Shown here piece after piece: positions 6,007 through 9,793 of a stretch of DNA of 9,793 bases. A program made the position numbers and the translations under genes. Source of the stretch: JAWWBG01 sp033721095 (lineage in GTDB: Bacteria > Actinomycetota > Nitriliruptoria > Nitriliruptorales > Nitriliruptoraceae); assembly GCA_033721095.1 (NCBI GenBank), contig JAWWBG010000091.1, positions 1 to 9,793 on the forward strand, given 5' to 3'. A model generated the notes under the pieces. The model worked only from the letters and a program-made list of their open reading frames with translations, searched no databases and was not told the origin of the DNA. The stretch's first letter is position 1, and every line of letters begins with the position of its first letter.

Positions 6007-7104
6007 CTACAGGACGCGCAGCTCGTGCGGGATGTCGGTGAGCACCTCGTGCCCGCCGTCCGTCACGAGCACCGTGTCCTCGATGCGGACGCCGCCGTTT
6101 CCCGGGATGTAGACGCCGGGCTCGACAGTGACCGTCATGCGGGCGGCGAGCGTACTGGTCGCCCGTTGGCCGACTGCCGGGTCCTCGTGGATCTCGAGCC
6201 CGACACCATGGCCGGTGCCGTGAACGAACCGGTCCCCCAGTCCCTCGGACTCGATCACGTCGGGGGCGGCGGCGTCCACGTGCTTGCCACTCGCGCCCGG
6301 CACCGCCGCCGCACGCCCGGCCGCCTGGGCCCGGACGACCACGGCGTGGATCTCGCGCCACTCCTCCGTCGGCTCGCCGACCGCGACCGTTCTCGTGCAA
6401 TCGGCGTGGTAGCCGTCCACGCGGGCGCCGCAGTCGATCGTCACCAGCCTGCCGGCCTCGATCGGCCGGTCGCCTGACTCGTGGTGCGGGACCGCACCGT
6501 TGGGTCCCGCCGCCACGATGCTGTCGAACGCGGGTGCCTCCGCGCCGGCCTCGATGAAGCCCGACTCGAGCCGTTCCCGCACCTCGCGTTCGGTGAGGCC
6601 GGGGCGCAGGTCGTCGATGACGGTCGCCAGGACGTCGGTGGTGATCTGGCAGGCCCTTCGAATCCGGGCGATCTCGGCGTCGTCCTTGACTTCGCGCAAC
6701 CGTTCGATCAGGCCGTCGTTGGCGGACACGGAGACGGAGACCTGCTCACCAACGGCCTGCCATCGGTTCGCCTCCGTCCAGCTCACGTGGGTGCCCTCCA
6801 GCCCCAGCGAGGACAACCCGGCATCCGCGACCCAGGTGATCACGTCCGCGACCGGCTCGGACGTGATGAGCAGCTCCACGTCGGGGTGATGCGATCGCAC
6901 GCGCTGTTCGTAGCGCGCATCCGTCACCAGCAGCGCCTCGTCGGCCGTGAGGAGCAGGCTGCCGTTGGAACCCGTGAACCCGGTCAACCACCGAACGTTC
7001 ACGGGGCTGGTCACGAGCAGCGCGACGGTCGGCGAGTCTGCAACAAGGGCCCGTGCTCGTGCCCGCCGGCCGGCATGGTCGTGCGGCGGCAGGGGCTCGA
7101 TCAC
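6007..7104 (-). CDS. pepQ: M24B family metallopeptidase (Xaa-Pro dipeptidase / aminopeptidase P-like)
   Basis: Cleaves peptides next to proline using two metal ions in a pita-bread fold; likely cytoplasmic peptide turnover. The protein is 365 residues, standard for the short bacterial members. The N-terminal creatinase-like domain (about 20-140) contains WLTGFTGSNG; the catalytic domain (about 145-365) has all five expected metal ligands: Asp224 (TIDCGA), Asp235 (HADCTRT), His299 (HGTGHGVG), Glu328 (VEPGVY) and Glu342 (RIEDT), plus PHHESGD. Sequence alone does not distinguish dipeptidase from aminopeptidase P, so the symbol follows the usual name at this locus. The start is GTG (7104-7102), overlapping the aroQ stop by four bases (GTGA), with only a weak ribosome site. 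Its neighbour efp, also linked to proline, follows 27 bases on. Confidence 0.9.
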   Translation of the reverse strand: MIEPLPPHDHAGRRARARALVADSPTVALLVTSPVNVRWLTGFTGSNGSLLLTADEALLVTDARYEQRVRSHHPDVELLITSEPVADVITWVADAGLSSLGLEGTHVSWTEANRWQAVGEQVSVSVSANDGLIERLREVKDDAEIARIRRACQITTDVLATVIDDLRPGLTEREVRERLESGFIEAGAEAPAFDSIVAAGPNGAVPHHESGDRPIEAGRLVTIDCGARVDGYHADCTRTVAVGEPTEEWREIHAVVVRAQAAGRAAAVPGASGKHVDAAAPDVIESEGLGDRFVHGTGHGVGLEIHEDPAVGQRATSTLAARMTVTVEPGVYIPGNGGVRIEDTVLVTDGGHEVLTDIPHELRVL

Positions 7105-7550
7105 GTGCGTTCCCGGACGAGCTCGAGCGCGGCCCGGACCGCCAGCGGATAGCCGGCCGAACCGAGCCCGGCGATGATCCCGTCCACGACCGGTGCAATG
7201 ACCGACGTGGAGCGAAAGTCCTCGCGCGCGTGCACGTTCGACAGGTGCAGCTCGATCTTGGGAATCGTCAGCATCTCGAGGGCATCACGCAGTGCCAGCG
7301 AGTAGTGCGTGAGCGCGCCGGCGTTGATGATCACCGCGGCGGTCCCGTCGGTACGGGCCGCATGGATCCGGGCGATCAGCGAACCTTCCGACTCGTACTG
7401 ATCGGCAACCAGCGATGCACCGAGCTCGGAGGCGGTGGCGGCGGCGAGATCCTCGAGCTCGGCGAGCGTGGCCGTCCCGTAGACATCGGGGTCACGCGCG
7501 CCCAGCTGGGAAAGGTTCGGTCCGTGGAGCAGGAGCAGTGCCTCAGCCAT
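7101..7550 (-). CDS. aroQ: 3-dehydroquinate dehydratase, type II
   Basis: Third step of the shikimate pathway, trans-dehydration of 3-dehydroquinate to 3-dehydroshikimate; a dodecamer in the family. The protein is 149 residues, exactly the type II size. Active-site residues by analogy with the mycobacterial enzyme: Asn12 in HGPNL, Arg19 and the catalytic Tyr24 in the flexible lid (RDPDVYG), Asn76 and His82 in INAGALTHYS, catalytic His102 and Asn105 in HLSNVHARE. The lid reads HGPNLSQLGAR where many homologues have NGPNLNMLG, and QYESEG replaces the usual SNHEG; both are variant but not damaging. The ATG (7550-7548) follows a GGAGG by six bases and lies inside the aroB 3' end, an eight-base overlap. 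The stop overlaps the pepQ start. Confidence 0.96.
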   Translation of the reverse strand: MAEALLLLHGPNLSQLGARDPDVYGTATLAELEDLAAATASELGASLVADQYESEGSLIARIHAARTDGTAAVIINAGALTHYSLALRDALEMLTIPKIELHLSNVHAREDFRSTSVIAPVVDGIIAGLGSAGYPLAVRAALELVRERT

Positions 7551-8631
7551 GTCGCGCCTCCGCGTTGGTGATCGCCTCGTCGACGGCCGCTCGGTCGGGC
7601 GTCACGACGACCGGCGTTCCGGCCTCCTCGAGGACCACGAAGCGGATGCCCTCGCTCGTCGCCTTCTTGTCTCGCTCCATGACCTCCCAGGCCTTGGCGC
7701 GATCGAGCGCCGGCGGCGCGACGGGCAGGCCGAGCAACCGGAGCAGATCGATCCCCCAGTCTCGGAAGTCATCGCCGGCGAGCCCGAGGAGCACACCGAG
7801 CTCCAGGGCCACGGCGGTCCCCATCGCCACGGCTTCGCCGTGGAGGACCTCGCCGTACCCCGTGAGGGTTTCGATCGCGTGGCCATAGGTGTGTCCGAGG
7901 TTCAGGTGGGCACGGACACCGGACTCCCGCTCGTCGGCCTCGACGATGTCCGCCTTCACGCGCGCACTCCGAGCGACCAGCTCGACCAGCGTGTCCTCGT
8001 CGTCGGGCGCGGGGGCGCCGTCCTCGAGGATCGTGCAGATGTCGGGGTCGCGGATGAAGCCGTACTTGACGATCTCGGCGAGGCCCTCGGTGAAGACTCG
8101 AGGTGGCAGGTCCGCGAGCAGCGTGACGTCGCACACGACGGCCAACGGCTGGTGGAAGGCACCGACGAGGTTCTTGCCCGCAGCGAGGTTCACCGCCGTC
8201 TTGCCACCGATCGCGGCGTCCACCTGCGCGAGCAGGGTCGTGGGGACCTGGACGACGCCGATGCCGCGGTTCCATGTCGCCGCCATGAACCCGGCGAGGT
8301 CTCCGACCACGCCACCGCCGAGTGCCACGACTGCGTCACCGCGGCCGAGCGGGATGGCGGCCGCGCGGTCCCACAGCGTCCCGAGAACCGCCAGGTCCTT
8401 CGCGGATTCGCCGTCCGGTACCTCCAGGACGTGCACGGTCCGGCCAGTCCCTTCGAGGCTGGCGACCAGCCGATCCCCGAAGAGGTCGAGGACCGGCCGC
8501 TGGGAGACCACGGCGACGTCGCTGGCGGACTCGGGCAGGTTCGCGAGCTCGCCCACGGCGTCGAGCAACCCCGCACCGACATGGATGTCGTGGGCACGGT
8601 CGCCGAGCTCGACGTGGACGCGCTCGCTCAC
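7543..8631 (-). CDS. aroB: 3-dehydroquinate synthase
   Basis: Second step of the shikimate pathway: converts DAHP to 3-dehydroquinate with NAD+ and a divalent metal. The protein is 362 residues, full length. The NAD-binding part has PDGESAKDL (72-80), GGGVVGDLAG (105-114) and PTTLLAQVDAAIGGKTAVN (130-148); metal ligands by analogy are Glu186 (LAEIVKYG), His247 (NLGHTYGHAIE) and His264 (LHGEAVAMG). The start is GTG (8631-8629), overlapping the aroK stop by four bases (GTGA), with GAGG about 10 bases upstream. It ends eight bases inside aroQ. Nothing suggests fusion or damage. Confidence 0.97.
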   Translation of the reverse strand: MSERVHVELGDRAHDIHVGAGLLDAVGELANLPESASDVAVVSQRPVLDLFGDRLVASLEGTGRTVHVLEVPDGESAKDLAVLGTLWDRAAAIPLGRGDAVVALGGGVVGDLAGFMAATWNRGIGVVQVPTTLLAQVDAAIGGKTAVNLAAGKNLVGAFHQPLAVVCDVTLLADLPPRVFTEGLAEIVKYGFIRDPDICTILEDGAPAPDDEDTLVELVARSARVKADIVEADERESGVRAHLNLGHTYGHAIETLTGYGEVLHGEAVAMGTAVALELGVLLGLAGDDFRDWGIDLLRLLGLPVAPPALDRAKAWEVMERDKKATSEGIRFVVLEEAGTPVVVTPDRAAVDEAITNAEARHG

Positions 8632-9176
8632 GGCAGGATCGCCTCGAACTCGCTGGGAGTGAGCACCGTAGGGCGCTCGCGCAGCCAGACGAGGATGTCC
8701 TCGACCACGTCGTCGGGCGAGCGCGCCGCGTCGATCGTCACGTCGCTGGCCGCTGCGTACACATCGGCCCGCTCGCCGAGCAGCTGCTCGAGTCGTCCCG
8801 GCAGGTCACCGTCGAGCAACGGCCGATCCGCGAACCCCTCCAATCGCTCCACGAGGACATCGAGTGGAGCGGTCAGGCCGACGATCACACCCGTCAGTGT
8901 CAGGTCGGCGACGTTGTCGTCGGACAGCACGACGCCGCCGCCGAGCGCGATCACCAGGTCGTCCAGCTCGGAGAGTCGCCGGACGACCTCACGTTCGAGC
9001 ACGCGAAATCCGGTTTCGCCGCGCTCGGCGAAGATGGCCGGGATGTCCTGGCCGGTCCAGGTGACGATCTCCTCATCGGTGTCGACCAAGCGCCGACCAA
9101 GCCGCCCCGCGAGGGCTCGCCCGATCGTCGTCTTGCCCACCCCCATCATCCCGGCGAGGGCGACGTTCCCGCTCAT
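8628..9176 (-). CDS. aroK: Shikimate kinase
   Basis: Phosphorylates shikimate at the 3-hydroxyl using ATP. The protein is 182 residues, normal length. Walker A is GMMGVGKTT (9-17); shikimate contacts by analogy with the mycobacterial enzyme are Asp34 (VDTDEE), Arg58 (GFRVLE), the Gly-Gly-Gly at 79-81, lid arginine Arg118 (FADRPLL) and Arg136 (GERADVY). The frame stays open upstream to 9383, but that extension lies over aroC in another frame and looks non-biological; MSGNVALAGMMG at 9176-9174 is the family-like start, with GAGG eight bases upstream. The start is 22 bases after the aroC stop and the gene end overlaps aroB. Confidence 0.95.
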   Translation of the reverse strand: MSGNVALAGMMGVGKTTIGRALAGRLGRRLVDTDEEIVTWTGQDIPAIFAERGETGFRVLEREVVRRLSELDDLVIALGGGVVLSDDNVADLTLTGVIVGLTAPLDVLVERLEGFADRPLLDGDLPGRLEQLLGERADVYAAASDVTIDAARSPDDVVEDILVWLRERPTVLTPSEFEAILP

Positions 9177-9198
9177 CGACCCGGCCTCGTGCAGGAGC

Positions 9199-9793
9199 TC
9201 ACCGGGACGCAACATCCTCGAGCCACGCACCGAGATTCCGTTGGACCTCGGCCACCGTGTCACCGCCGGTTTTCTCGAGCAGGGCGTCGGCCACGACGAA
9301 TGCGACCACGTGTTCGAGCACGACGCCTGCGCGCGGAACCGCGCACGCGTCGGATCGCTGCGTGATGGCCTCGGCTGCTTCATGCGTGGCGATGTCGACC
9401 GTTCCCAGCGGCTGGGGCAGCGAGGACAACGGCTTCATCGCCGCACGAAGCACGATGGGCTCGCCGGTCGTCATGCCGCCCTCCAGGCCGCCAGCCCGGT
9501 TCGTTGCGCGGGCGAATGACGAGCCCGTCCACGTGATCTCATCGTGGGCGCGGCTGCCGGGTGTCGCCGCACCCTCGAACCCGAGGCCGAACTCGACTCC
9601 CTTCATCGCCTGGACCGACAGGACTGCGGCGGCCAGGCGGGCATCGAGCTTGCGGTCGGCCTGGACGTGTGATCCCAGCCCGACCGGGACACCGTGGACC
9701 ACGATCTCGATCACGCCACCGAGGGTGTCCCGCTCCTGCTTGGCCCGGTCGATGCGCGCCTGCATGCGCGCGGAGGCGTCGGCGTCGAGGCAC
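9199..9793 (-). CDS. aroC: Chorismate synthase, C-terminal part (5' end outside window)
   Basis: Last shikimate step: anti-1,4-elimination of phosphate from EPSP to give chorismate, requiring reduced FMN. About 198 residues are visible and the frame continues past the right edge as ...CLDADASARMQARIDRAKQ; full-length proteins are about 360-400 residues, so roughly the C-terminal half is here. Signatures: ERDTLGGVIEIV, KGVEFGLGFEGA, NRAGGLEGGMTTGEPIVLRA, KPLSSL, and the family C-terminal signature RSDACAVPRAGVVLEH. It ends 22 bases before aroK. An internal ATG at 9765 is not the start, since conserved sequence continues upstream of it. Confidence 0.97.
   Translation of the reverse strand, partial: CLDADASARMQARIDRAKQERDTLGGVIEIVVHGVPVGLGSHVQADRKLDARLAAAVLSVQAMKGVEFGLGFEGAATPGSRAHDEITWTGSSFARATNRAGGLEGGMTTGEPIVLRAAMKPLSSLPQPLGTVDIATHEAAEAITQRSDACAVPRAGVVLEHVVAFVVADALLEKTGGDTVAEVQRNLGAWLEDVASR

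Noticed and set aside
9177..9383. A 69-residue N-terminal extension of aroK
   Set aside because: It lies over the 3' end of aroC in another frame and precedes the canonical Walker A N-terminus; the frame is open only because of base composition.
7549..9519. 656-codon open frame on the plus strand, and similar long plus-strand frames at 735-1901, 2245-3513 and 5224-6477
   Set aside because: Each is antisense to well-conserved genes and is rich in Arg/Asp/His/Val, as expected for shadows of high-GC coding sequence; none has a recognisable domain.
1..9793. Novel defence system, mobile element, CRISPR array, tRNA or rRNA
   Set aside because: All coding space is taken by recognisable housekeeping genes of aromatic and pyrimidine synthesis and translation; I saw no regularly spaced repeats, transposase, integrase or tRNA-like sequence.

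Overview
The window is a high-GC bacterial chromosomal segment in which every supported gene lies on the minus strand. Gene order and protein signatures point to an actinomycete-type bacterium (phylum Actinomycetota). The aroC-aroK-aroB-aroQ-pepQ-efp-nusB run is a well-known actinobacterial neighbourhood, and PyrR followed by pyrB-pyrC-carA-carB is also common there. The class cannot be fixed from sequence alone; a deep-branching lineage such as Acidimicrobiia is a guess.

Read in the direction of transcription (high to low coordinate), the first block is: the C-terminal half of chorismate synthase aroC (running off the right edge), shikimate kinase aroK, 3-dehydroquinate synthase aroB, type II 3-dehydroquinate dehydratase aroQ, an M24B metallopeptidase (pepQ-like), elongation factor P efp, and nusB. 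Apart from gaps of 22 bases (aroC-aroK) and 27 bases (pepQ-efp), the genes overlap by 1 to 8 bases, so this looks like one translationally coupled shikimate/translation-factor operon.

A 213-base non-coding gap (4706-4918) separates nusB from the second block, the de novo UMP pathway: pyrR, pyrB, pyrC, carA and the N-terminal 247 codons of carB (running off the left edge). CarA and CarB make carbamoyl phosphate, PyrB condenses it with aspartate, PyrC closes the ring, and PyrR is the UMP-responsive RNA-binding regulator. These genes also overlap by 1 to 4 bases, except for a 31-base pyrC-carA gap.

The gap is the most informative non-coding part. Just before pyrR is a hairpin that fits the PyrR-binding loop: a CNGNGA-type hexaloop, an upper stem, a purine-rich internal bulge, and a lower stem that pairs with the pyrR Shine-Dalgarno. 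This suggests feedback repression of translation. Upstream of it lies a three-copy repeat (two tandem copies, one inverted) that folds on the minus-strand transcript into a 22-pair stem in which all three DNA mismatches become G-U wobbles. I found no mobile element, CRISPR array, tRNA, rRNA or unknown protein-coding gene; apart from the intergenic RNA structures the window is ordinary core metabolism.
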